DNA from: Acidovorax sp. GW101-3H11
GTDB taxonomy: Bacteria > Pseudomonadota > Gammaproteobacteria > Burkholderiales > Burkholderiaceae_C
Length of the DNA stretch: 53,800 nt
NCBI RefSeq assembly: GCF_001633105.1
Contig: NZ_LUKZ01000011.1
Coordinates: forward strand, 79,068-132,867
Direction of reading: 5' to 3'
Shown here piece after piece: positions 27,542-35,502 of this stretch; within the stretch, counting starts at the first letter, position 1, and each line of letters starts with the position of its first letter. The notes below the pieces were generated by a model that saw nothing but the letters and a program-made list of their open reading frames with translations, was not told where the DNA came from and did not search any database. The position numbers were made by a program, and so were the translations under genes.

Positions 27542-28252
27542 TTATGGAGAGGTGGCACCGGGCACGTAGGCGTCGATGACGGGCGGCTCGCTGCCCCCCG
27601 CTGCAGTACGGGCCAGCTTGAACCAGGTCCAGGTCTCCACATCGGGCGCGTCGTAGCTGCCGTAGGATTGCCCGCCCCACGAGAAGTAAGAGCCCTTGTT
27701 GCCGGTGCTGAGGGTGCGCTTGCCTACGGCCAGCCCGCCATCCTTGAGCAGCGCCAGACGAAAACCCTGCAGCACGCCGGAGCTTCCAGGCTCCTTGCCC
27801 GGCAACGCGCTCTGCGGAGCCAGGTCGAGCATGCCGGAGCTGCAGCGGGCCTGTGCGCCGCTGTAGGTGACCAGGCTCCACTGCCGGGTGAGCGAGTTGC
27901 GCACGTTGCGCGCGCGGTTGATGGTGCGCGTGCGCAGCGTGGTTTCGCCGCGCTGCTGCTGCACCCAGACCTGCATCTCGGCGGAGCCGGTAAAAAACGG
28001 CAGGCTGCCCCGCACACCCGCGGGCGCCACCGGCGGCCAGGCGTACACCCCTTGCAGGGACGGGCAGCCGAACCAGCTGCTCTGCACCGGGCCAAACGCC
28101 GGGGGCGGCTTGGGCGACCCCTGCACATCCGGCCCGCAAGCCGTGAGGGCCAGGCAACACAGGGCCAGCGTTGCGGCCCCGCCTGTGCGCTGCATGCGCC
28201 GGTGCGTTGCAGGCAAGGCGCTGTGTGACGGCAGGGGGGCGGCAGCTGTCAT
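27542..28252 (-). CDS. Hypothetical lipoprotein
   Basis: This is a 236-residue protein from ATG 28252; ATG 28195 would give a more usual 19-residue lipoprotein signal (MQRTGGAATLALCCLALTAC). Neither start has a strong RBS. The lipobox is LTAC, C39 in the longer form. The mature part has aromatic-rich segments (SSWFGCPSLQGVYAWPPV, GSYFSWGGQSYGSYDAPDVETWTWFKLAR) and ends with a short polar tail. I do not recognise the family. It lies downstream of the molybdenum hydroxylase on the same strand, but 168 bp and a copy of repeat A separate them, so co-transcription is doubtful. Confidence 0.65.
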   Translation of the reverse strand: MTAAAPLPSHSALPATHRRMQRTGGAATLALCCLALTACGPDVQGSPKPPPAFGPVQSSWFGCPSLQGVYAWPPVAPAGVRGSLPFFTGSAEMQVWVQQQRGETTLRTRTINRARNVRNSLTRQWSLVTYSGAQARCSSGMLDLAPQSALPGKEPGSSGVLQGFRLALLKDGGLAVGKRTLSTGNKGSYFSWGGQSYGSYDAPDVETWTWFKLARTAAGGSEPPVIDAYVPGATSP

Positions 28253-28309
28253 GGTGTGTGGGCAGTGGTGCAGCCCGATTGTCGGGCTGAATACGGGACC
28301 TGCGATTGC

Positions 28310-28370
28310 TCCATTTTTGATAGCTGCTCGCACATATTCCACTAGCGCATCAGCACCAAAAGGCTTCAAA
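28310..28370 (+). repeat. Dispersed repeat A, copy 4
   Basis: catttttgatagctgctcgc...accaaaaggcttcaaaac, sharing both ends with the copy at 27118. Confidence 0.7.
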
Positions 28371-28419
28371 ACCGTGTTGATGATCGCGCAGACGCGGGCT
28401 GCAAGATCGTCTCCCCGGT

Positions 28420-31400
28420 CTAGGGATGCGCTGGCCCCGCCCGCACTCGCGCCAATGCCTCGGGCACATCGCGCCATGCCGGGCGGCCCGGTGCGTAACG
28501 CTGGCGCATATAGCCCGCCAGCTCGGTGATCTGCGCATCGCTGAGCGCGTGGCCAAAGCCGGGCATGAAGCCGATGTCCCGCGCGGCGGGCTCGCGGATG
28601 CCGTGCACGATGACCTGCAGCAGGTTGTCGGGCCGGTCGCTGTGCAGGTTGCTGTTGAGCGCCAGGGGCACGTTCACGCCCAGCAGCTTTGGCCCGTCGC
28701 CATCGTGGTGGCAGGCGGCGCAGGCGCCATCGAAGAGGCGCTGGGCCTGGCCGGGTTGCGGGGCCAGCGCAGCGGCCTGGGCCACGGCGGTTTGGGCGCG
28801 CTGCTGCGGGTCAGACACAGGCTGGGTAGCGGCTTCCGCAGCGGTGAACGAGGCCAGGTAGCTTGCCATGGCGCGGATGTCGTCGTCGGGCAAGTGCGCC
28901 AGCTCGCGCACCACGGGCGCCATGGGGCCGGAGGCGCTGCCATGCTGCGGGCTGTGGCCGTGGCGCAGGTAGCCATACAGCGCATCGGCCGTCCACGGCA
29001 CGGGCGCCTTTGACAGGCCGGTGAGCGCAGGCGCCTCCCAGCCATCAATCATGGCGCCCGAGAGGAACGCAGCCCCGCCCAACTCGGCCCCCAGCGCATT
29101 GCGCGGCGTGTGGCAGGCGCCGCAGTGGCCCACGCCCTGCACCAGGTAGGCGCCCCGATTCCATTCAGGCGGGCGGGTCGGGTCCGGCTTGAAAGGGGTG
29201 GCGTCGTGGAACAGCGCGTTCCAGCCGGCCATGAGGGGGCGCACGCTGAAGGGGAAGGTCAGCTCGGTCTTGGGCACCTCAGCCCGCACGGCGGGCTGCG
29301 CCATGAGGTAGGCGTACAGCGCGGTCAGGTCGTCGTCGCTCATCTTCGCGAACGAGGTGTAGGGGAACGCGGGGTACAGGTGCTTGCCGCCCTGAGAGAT
29401 GCCTTCGCGCATGGCGCGCTGGAAGGCACTGAAGGACCACTGGCCGATGCCAGTCTCCGCATCGGGCGTGAGGTTGGTGGTGTAGATCTTGCCGAATGGA
29501 GTTTCCATGGCGCGGCCGCCCGTGTTGGGCGTGCCGCCTGGGGCGGTGTGGCACACCGCGCAGTCGCCCGCAGCGGCCAGCAGGCGGCCGCGTTCGATGG
29601 TGGCAGCGTTGTAGACCGACGCGCCCACCGTCTGCACCACGGGCGCGATGGAGGGGCGCCAGCCCAGCAGCGCCGCACCCATGGCGATGCCACCGGCGAC
29701 GAGAGCGAGCGCGCGGGCCCAGGGGCTGCGTTTAGCGGGCCATGTGGCGCTGGCAGGCACGGTGGGCGCGGGGAGTTCCAGCGTGGACAGCACTTCGGCT
29801 TGTTCCGCAGGCGGGCTTCCGCTAGCGGCGGCATTGCCCGCGCCACCGGGCAAGGGATTGAGCCCAGCGCGCACCACCTCGGGCGTGAAGGGCGGCGCAC
29901 GAAAGCGCACGCCCGTGGCGTCGAAGATCGCGTTGGCAATGGCCGCTGTGCCCGGCACGGACGACGACTCGCCGGAGCCCAGCGGCGCTTCGTCCTGCCG
30001 GGGCATGTGCATGACCTCGATGACCGGCACCTCGCGGAAGCTCAGGATGGGGTAGCTGCCCCATTCGCGGTTGTCCACGGCCTGCTTGACGGGCTCGAAC
30101 GTCACCTGCTCCTTGAGCGCGCGGCTGGTGGTCTGCAGCACGTTGCCGTGCACCTGCTGCTCCACACCGGCGGGGTTCACCATCAGGCCCGCGTCGTGCC
30201 CCACGACCACACGGCGCACGTGCACCTCACCGGTCTTTTTGTTGACCTCCACATCGGCCACCCAGGCCGCCCAGGCCGCGCCAAACCCGGGCCATTTGCT
30301 GTGGATGTAGCGGGCATAGGCAAAGCCCTGGCCTTGCACCCAGTCTCCATCCAGCGGGTGCTGTTGCGGGCCGGTGCGGCGAATCCAGCCCGCCTTCTCG
30401 GCCGTGGCCTGCACCAGCTCGGCAGCGCGCGGGTCGTTCAGCAACTGCAGGCGAAACTGCACCGGGTCCACACCCGCCGCCGTCGCCAGTTCGTCCACAT
30501 ACGATTCGTGCGCAAACGAATTGGGCAGCGCCGAAACGCCGCGCAGCCATGACGCGCGCACGATGGGCGGCATGTCGTTGACGGCCACGCGCAGGTTGTC
30601 GTACTGGTAGGGCGGGCGCGCCGTGCGGTCGCCCATTTCGTAGGCCTGGGCCACGGGCTCGATGGTGCGGGTGAGCAGCAGGGCCAGCGTGGGCGCGCCG
30701 TTGGAGGGGTAGGACGTCTCGAAGTCGTACGCCGCCACGGTGCCATCGGCCTTGAGCCCGCCGCGCACCTGCATGAGCTGCGCCGTGCCCTTGGGCTCCC
30801 ACAAATGCTCCTGCTCGCGCGTGAGCTGCACGCGCACCGGGGCACCCACGGCGCGTGACAGCAGCGCCGCATCGGCGGCCACGTCGTCGGCACCGTTGCG
30901 GCCGTAGCAGCCGGCGGCCTCCATGCGGATGAGGTCGATGTCCACATCGCCCACGCCCATCAGGCGGGCCAGGTCGGCGCGCAGCACATGGGGGTTTTGC
31001 GTGCCAGCCCACACGTTCATGCGCGGGCGGCCCGTGCTGTCATCACTGCGCCATTCGGCCACCGCGCAGGACGGGCCGATGGAGCCATGCATCTGGTACG
31101 GCCACACATAGGTGCGCGGCATGGGCTGGCCGTCGGCGGACAGCGCGGCCAGGACGCCCTCCACATCGCCCTCGTCCACCAGGCGGCGCTGCGTGGCGGG
31201 GTTGGCGCGTATGGCCTGCTCCAGCGCCTCGGCGCTGTCCTGGCGCGGAAAGCCGGGCCAGTCTTTCCAGCGCACTTTCAGCTCGCGCAGCGCCTGCTCG
31301 GCCTGCTCCTCGCGCTCGGCCACGATACCCACAAAGTCGCGGATCACCACCACGGCGCGGATGCCGGGGATGTGGGCGATGGACTGCTGGTCCACCGATT

Positions 31401-32151
31401 CCAGCGTGTTGCCGATGAAGTCACCATGGTCGGCCCCCGCATACGGCGGGCGCACCACGCGGCCGTGCAGCATGCCGGGTACGCGCATGTCGTGCACAAA
31501 CACCAGCTCGCCACTGACCTTGGCGGGGATGTCCACACGCGGTACGGACTGGCCGACCACGGTGTAATCGGCGGCGGCCTTGGTGGGTGTGGCGTCCACC
31601 AGCTCCAGCGTGGTGTGCGCGCCCGCCAGCAGCGCGCCGTAGGCCACTTGGCGCGACGGGTCTGCAGTGACCTGCACCACACCGGCACGCACCTGCATTG
31701 CCTCCACCGGCACGCCCAGCCGCTCTGCGGCCTGGGCCACCAGCCAGTGGCGCGCCTGCGCGGCAGCGGTGCGCAGGGGCTTGGCGTGGATCTGGATGGA
31801 TGCACTGGCGATGGTGGCGCCCTGGTTGGGGGCGCGCGTGGTGTCGCCCAGCACCATGTTCACCTGCGCCAAGGGCACGTCCAGTTCTTCGGCCACGATC
31901 TGCGCGAGTGCGGTGCGGATGCCGGTGCCCAGGTCCACATGGCCGTTGAGCGCGGTCACGCTGCCGTCGTCCCACACGGCGATCAGTATCTCCACACCCT
32001 CGGCCGGGTTACCGGCCACCAGCGCGGGCTGGCCCTTGACGGGCGGTGGTGCGGGCGGCGGGTTGCGCACCACCAGCAGCACGCCCTGTGCAGCATGGAA
32101 GTCGGCGCGGGTGAGCGGGCTGTGGGCGCGCAGGGATGGAGGCGTGTTCAT
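28420..32151 (-). CDS. Molybdopterin hydroxylase large subunit fused to three cytochrome c domains (NicB-like)
   Basis: This is a 1243-residue xanthine-oxidase-family subunit. The start MNTPPSLRAHSPLTRADFH is set by an ATGA overlap with the 2Fe-2S gene. Residues about 20-775 form the molybdenum part (GHVDLGTGIRTALAQIVAEE, LGDTTRAPNQGATIAS) and end with GSGESSSVPGTAAIANAI, whose Glu is the expected catalytic base. After a linker with one hydrophobic helix (about 800-825), three CxxCH haem sites follow: C864 (CAVCH), C1010 (CGACH) and C1144 (CAACH). This matches the architecture of nicotinate dehydrogenase NicB and related isoquinoline-oxidoreductase-type enzymes, which pass electrons to a cytochrome chain. 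Ring hydroxylation of a pyridine carboxylate fits the cluster; the substrate is inferred. Confidence 0.92.
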   Translation of the reverse strand: MNTPPSLRAHSPLTRADFHAAQGVLLVVRNPPPAPPPVKGQPALVAGNPAEGVEILIAVWDDGSVTALNGHVDLGTGIRTALAQIVAEELDVPLAQVNMVLGDTTRAPNQGATIASASIQIHAKPLRTAAAQARHWLVAQAAERLGVPVEAMQVRAGVVQVTADPSRQVAYGALLAGAHTTLELVDATPTKAAADYTVVGQSVPRVDIPAKVSGELVFVHDMRVPGMLHGRVVRPPYAGADHGDFIGNTLESVDQQSIAHIPGIRAVVVIRDFVGIVAEREEQAEQALRELKVRWKDWPGFPRQDSAEALEQAIRANPATQRRLVDEGDVEGVLAALSADGQPMPRTYVWPYQMHGSIGPSCAVAEWRSDDSTGRPRMNVWAGTQNPHVLRADLARLMGVGDVDIDLIRMEAAGCYGRNGADDVAADAALLSRAVGAPVRVQLTREQEHLWEPKGTAQLMQVRGGLKADGTVAAYDFETSYPSNGAPTLALLLTRTIEPVAQAYEMGDRTARPPYQYDNLRVAVNDMPPIVRASWLRGVSALPNSFAHESYVDELATAAGVDPVQFRLQLLNDPRAAELVQATAEKAGWIRRTGPQQHPLDGDWVQGQGFAYARYIHSKWPGFGAAWAAWVADVEVNKKTGEVHVRRVVVGHDAGLMVNPAGVEQQVHGNVLQTTSRALKEQVTFEPVKQAVDNREWGSYPILSFREVPVIEVMHMPRQDEAPLGSGESSSVPGTAAIANAIFDATGVRFRAPPFTPEVVRAGLNPLPGGAGNAAASGSPPAEQAEVLSTLELPAPTVPASATWPAKRSPWARALALVAGGIAMGAALLGWRPSIAPVVQTVGASVYNAATIERGRLLAAAGDCAVCHTAPGGTPNTGGRAMETPFGKIYTTNLTPDAETGIGQWSFSAFQRAMREGISQGGKHLYPAFPYTSFAKMSDDDLTALYAYLMAQPAVRAEVPKTELTFPFSVRPLMAGWNALFHDATPFKPDPTRPPEWNRGAYLVQGVGHCGACHTPRNALGAELGGAAFLSGAMIDGWEAPALTGLSKAPVPWTADALYGYLRHGHSPQHGSASGPMAPVVRELAHLPDDDIRAMASYLASFTAAEAATQPVSDPQQRAQTAVAQAAALAPQPGQAQRLFDGACAACHHDGDGPKLLGVNVPLALNSNLHSDRPDNLLQVIVHGIREPAARDIGFMPGFGHALSDAQITELAGYMRQRYAPGRPAWRDVPEALARVRAGPAHP

Positions 32152-32654
32152 GCCTGGGCCTCGCGCATCAACTGGGCTGCGCGCAGCACGGCGCGGATGA
32201 TTTCGACATGCGTGCCGCAGCGGCACAGGTTGCCCGACAGCTCGCGGCGTACGGCGGCTTCGTCGGGGTCTGGATTGCGCTCCAGCAGGGCCACGGCCAT
32301 CATCACCATTCCATTGAGGCAATAGCCGCATTGCGCGGCCTGCTCATCCACAAAGGCTTGCTGCACCGGGTGAAGTCCTGCGGTGCGGCTGCAACGCCCG
32401 GGCAGCCCTTCCAGCGTGGTCACCTCGCGGCCCGCCACGCCCTGCGCCGGGATCACGCAGGCCCGCGCGGCAATGCCGTCCACCAGCACCGTGCAGGCAC
32501 CACACTGCCCCAGGCCACAGCCGTACTTGGGGCCGTTGAGCAACAGGTCGTTGCGCAGCACATGCAGCAGCGTGGCGCTGGCCAAGGTGCTCTTCGGCAG
32601 GGCAAACGGCTGGCCATTGACGACGACCGGGGATATTGAAGCAGGCGCGTGCAT
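32148..32654 (-). CDS. 2Fe-2S small subunit of the molybdenum hydroxylase (NicA-like)
   Basis: This is a 168-residue iron-sulfur subunit with two clusters. The plant-type site is YGCGLGQCGACTVLVDG plus a later Cys, and the helical-domain site is QCGYCLNGMVM...GNLCRCG. It carries electrons from the molybdenum centre to the cytochrome domains of its partner. Its stop overlaps the start of the large subunit by 4 nt (ATGA), so the two are translationally coupled. It follows the ABC receptor gene by 17 nt. Relatives are the small subunits of nicotinate, isoquinoline and aldehyde dehydrogenases. Confidence 0.95.
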   Translation of the reverse strand: MHAPASISPVVVNGQPFALPKSTLASATLLHVLRNDLLLNGPKYGCGLGQCGACTVLVDGIAARACVIPAQGVAGREVTTLEGLPGRCSRTAGLHPVQQAFVDEQAAQCGYCLNGMVMMAVALLERNPDPDEAAVRRELSGNLCRCGTHVEIIRAVLRAAQLMREAQA

Positions 32655-32671
32655 GTCTCGGTGGGGTGTTC

Positions 32672-33844
32672 TCAGCGTCGCAGCGACCCGCTGCGTGTGT
32701 ACATCTCCAGGTCCACAAAGTTGGAGCCATTGTGGTTGTTAGGGCCGTACACCAGCGGAAAGTCGCCGATCTTGGTGGTGCCCATGTCTTCCATGGCCTT
32801 GATGAAGCCTTCGCGCGTGAGCGCTTTGCCTGCGCGCTTGACACCTTCAACAAACACGCGCGCGGCAATGTAGCCCTCCAGCATGGTGTAGCTGTCGATC
32901 TTCTCGCCCGCGTCCGCGCGGTCCTTGCGGTAGTCGGCCACGATGGCCAGACGGCTGGCCTGCGGCGATGGCACGATGCTGGCCGTGACCAGCCCTTCGA
33001 TGCCGCCATTCAGGCGCTGCGCAGACCCCGGTGCATCGGTGATACCCACCGAGATGGTGTACAGCGGCGACGCCGCGCCCGCCGCCCGATAGTCGCGCAG
33101 GAACACCTCCACCATCTTGCCCGCCATGATCATCACCACGGCGCCCGGCTGGCCCTTGGTGAGCTGCGCCACCTGGGGCTTGGCGTCGGTGGCGGCGATC
33201 TCCATGGGCACGGAATCGACCACCTTGACCTTCAGGCCCTGGGCGATCTGCAGGCAGGTGTCGAGGTTGGATTTGCCAAACGCGCTGTTCTGGTAAATGA
33301 CGGCGATGTTGTTGATGCCCAGCGTGGCCAGGTGGCCCACGATCTTGCGCAGCTCGGTCTCGTAGCTGGCGCGCACGTGGAACAGGTAGCGGTTGTGTGT
33401 GGTGCGAAACGAGGTGGTGCCCACCAGCGGCGCGAACATGGGCACGCCCGCCTTCTCTGCCAGGGGCATGGCGGCGATGAGGTTGCCGGTGGCCACATAG
33501 CCGATCAGGGCGAAGACCTTGTCTTCGTCAATGAGCTTGGCCGTGTTCTCGGCGGTCTTCTTGGGCTCGTACGCGTCATCGTGCGACACCAGCTCCAGCG
33601 TGCGCCCCTGCACGCCGCCGGTCTTGTTCACCTTGTCGAACGCCAGCGCAATGCCCGCCTTGTAGTCCACCCCGAAATCCTTGGCCGGGCCGGTGAACAC
33701 GGCCGACTGCCCTACCTTTATGCGGGTGTCCGTCACCCCGGTTTCGGCGGCCGCCGGGCCTGCCCATGCCAACCCTGCCACCGCCAGGCCCACCATGGCG
33801 CTGCGGCGGTCGATGCATCCATCCTCCACTCCTCGACACTTCAT
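32672..33844 (-). CDS. Branched-chain-type ABC receptor 1 (Peripla_BP_6)
   Basis: This is a 390-residue periplasmic receptor. The signal region (DRRSAMVGLAVAGLAWAGPAAAE) has an RR pair and may use Tat. The mature chain starts DTRIKVGQSAVFTGPAKDFGVDY and has VNKTGGVQGRTLELVSHDDAYEPKK, typical of the LivK-like family that also binds aromatic acids. The RBS AAGGAG lies within tgtaaggagcactaca just before the start. It sits between livF and the hydroxylase genes, and is one of two receptors for the single transporter, so the two may recognise different compounds. Confidence 0.93.
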   Translation of the reverse strand: MKCRGVEDGCIDRRSAMVGLAVAGLAWAGPAAAETGVTDTRIKVGQSAVFTGPAKDFGVDYKAGIALAFDKVNKTGGVQGRTLELVSHDDAYEPKKTAENTAKLIDEDKVFALIGYVATGNLIAAMPLAEKAGVPMFAPLVGTTSFRTTHNRYLFHVRASYETELRKIVGHLATLGINNIAVIYQNSAFGKSNLDTCLQIAQGLKVKVVDSVPMEIAATDAKPQVAQLTKGQPGAVVMIMAGKMVEVFLRDYRAAGAASPLYTISVGITDAPGSAQRLNGGIEGLVTASIVPSPQASRLAIVADYRKDRADAGEKIDSYTMLEGYIAARVFVEGVKRAGKALTREGFIKAMEDMGTTKIGDFPLVYGPNNHNGSNFVDLEMYTRSGSLRR

Positions 33845-33973
33845 GTAGTGCTCCTTACATCAAAAGGCAAAGTTTCCGTGGGAGCACAAACATCGTGCAA
33901 GTGCTTGCAGAGGTGTTTTTTGTAACCAACAGCACACGTGGGCCGCACACCACAGTGCCGTTGGTAGCGGAGG

Positions 33974-34723
33974 TCAGACGCTGAGGTAGGCGCGCCGCAC
34001 CTCGTCGTTGGCGGCCAGCTCTTCCATGCTGGCCTGGTAACGGATCTGGCCCTTTTCGAGCACATAGGCGCGGTCGGAGACCAACTCGGCAAAGTGCATG
34101 TTCTGCTCGGACAGCAGGATGCTCACGCCCTGCTCCTTCAGCTCCAGAATCATGTGCGCCATCTGCTCCACGATGACAGGGGCCACACCTTCTGACGGTT
34201 CGTCCAGCAGCACCAGATACGGGTTGCCCATGAGCGTGCGGGCCACGGTGAGCATCTGCTGTTCGCCGCCGCTCATGCGGCCGCCGGGGCGCTGGGGCAT
34301 CTCGCCCAGGTTGGGGAAGAGCTTGAACAGGCGCTCGGGCGTCCACACCGGGGCGGCCGTGCCGTCGGGCCAGTGGCGCGCGGGCTGGCGGCCCACTTCC
34401 AGGTTCTCCATCACCGTGAGGTCGGTAAACACGCGGCGGTCTTCGGGCACAAAGCCCAGGCCCAGGCGCGCGGCGTCGTGCGGGTCGGTTCTGGAGAGGT
34501 CGCGGCCCATGAACTGGATGCTGCCCTTGCGCTTGGCCAGCATGCCCATCAGCGTCTTGAGCGTGGTGGACTTGCCTGCGCCGTTGCGGCCCATCAAGGC
34601 CACGACTTCGCCACGGCGAACGTCCAGATCCACGTCGTACAGGATTTGCGCAGCACCGTACCAGGCCTGCAGGCCCTTGGCCTGGAGCAGCAGTTCTTTA
34701 GGGTTGTGGGTCGTCATGGTCAT
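33974..34723 (-). CDS. ABC transporter ATPase, LivF-like
   Basis: This is a 249-residue ATP-binding subunit of the branched-chain amino-acid class. Walker A is GRNGAGKST, the signature is MSGGEQQML and Walker B is LVLLDEPSEG. The C-terminal SEQNMHFAELVSDRAYVLEKG is typical of LivF. Its ATG overlaps the TGA of the LivG-like gene. The 129 bp between this gene and receptor 1 hold no gene. Confidence 0.95.
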   Translation of the reverse strand: MTMTTHNPKELLLQAKGLQAWYGAAQILYDVDLDVRRGEVVALMGRNGAGKSTTLKTLMGMLAKRKGSIQFMGRDLSRTDPHDAARLGLGFVPEDRRVFTDLTVMENLEVGRQPARHWPDGTAAPVWTPERLFKLFPNLGEMPQRPGGRMSGGEQQMLTVARTLMGNPYLVLLDEPSEGVAPVIVEQMAHMILELKEQGVSILLSEQNMHFAELVSDRAYVLEKGQIRYQASMEELAANDEVRRAYLSV

Positions 34724-35502
34724 GCCGCCTCCGCAGTGGCTGCGGCTTTCTTCTCAAACGTTTTTCCGGTGCCGAAGTACACCTCCTGCACCTTGGGGTG
34801 GTCGCGCAGCTCCAGCGGCTTGCCCTCGGCAATCAGGCGCCCCCGCGCCAGCACGATCATGCGGTCGGCGTATGCAAACACCACGTCCATGCTGTGCTCG
34901 GTGAAGAGCACAGCCATATTGCGGTCGATCACCAGCTGCTTGGTCAGCGCCATGAGCTCGTTGCGCTCCTTGGGCGCCATGCCTGCGGTGGGTTCGTCCA
35001 TGAGCAGCAGCTTGGGCGAGTTGGCCATGGCAATCGCCAGCTCCACACGCTTCACATCGCCATACGCCAGCACGCTGCAGGGGCGGTCGGCCTGCGACTT
35101 CATGCCCACCTGGTCGAGCAGCGCCAAGGCTTCGTCGCGTTTGTGGTCGGCAGCCCTGCGCCACAGGGAGAACAGCAGACCGTCGTTGGAGATCAGTGCC
35201 ATCTGCACGTTCTCCACCACCGTCAGCGATGCAAAGGTTTCGGCGATCTGAAAGGTGCGGCCCACGCCCATGCGCCAGATGTCGCGCGGCTTGCGGCCCA
35301 CCAGCTCCTGGCCATTGAGCTGGATGGAGCCTGCGTCAGCAGGCAGCTGGCCGTTGACCATGTTGAAGGTGGTGGACTTGCCCGCGCCGTTGGGGCCGAT
35401 GAGTGCCAGCAGCTCACCCGCAGCGAGTTCGAAGTGGATGCCATCCACCGCCTTGACGCCGCCAAACGATTTGCCCAGACCGGTGACTTTGAGGAGGCTC
35501 AT
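34720..35502 (-). CDS. ABC transporter ATPase, LivG-like
   Basis: This is a 260-residue ATP-binding subunit. Walker A is GPNGAGKST, Walker B is LLLMDEPTAGMAP and the H-loop is FTEHSMDVVF. The ABC signature reads LAYGDVKRVELA, where the usual LSYGQQRRLEIA has been altered at several positions; this variant is also seen in transporters for aromatic compounds. It overlaps the fused permease gene by 4 nt at its start and the LivF-like gene by 4 nt at its end. Confidence 0.95.
   Translation of the reverse strand: MSLLKVTGLGKSFGGVKAVDGIHFELAAGELLALIGPNGAGKSTTFNMVNGQLPADAGSIQLNGQELVGRKPRDIWRMGVGRTFQIAETFASLTVVENVQMALISNDGLLFSLWRRAADHKRDEALALLDQVGMKSQADRPCSVLAYGDVKRVELAIAMANSPKLLLMDEPTAGMAPKERNELMALTKQLVIDRNMAVLFTEHSMDVVFAYADRMIVLARGRLIAEGKPLELRDHPKVQEVYFGTGKTFEKKAAATAEAA

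Noticed and set aside
28420..32654. Carbon-monoxide, aldehyde or xanthine dehydrogenase assignment for the molybdenum enzyme
   Set aside because: There is no FAD subunit gene, and the three fused CxxCH domains match the NicB/isoquinoline-oxidoreductase architecture instead.
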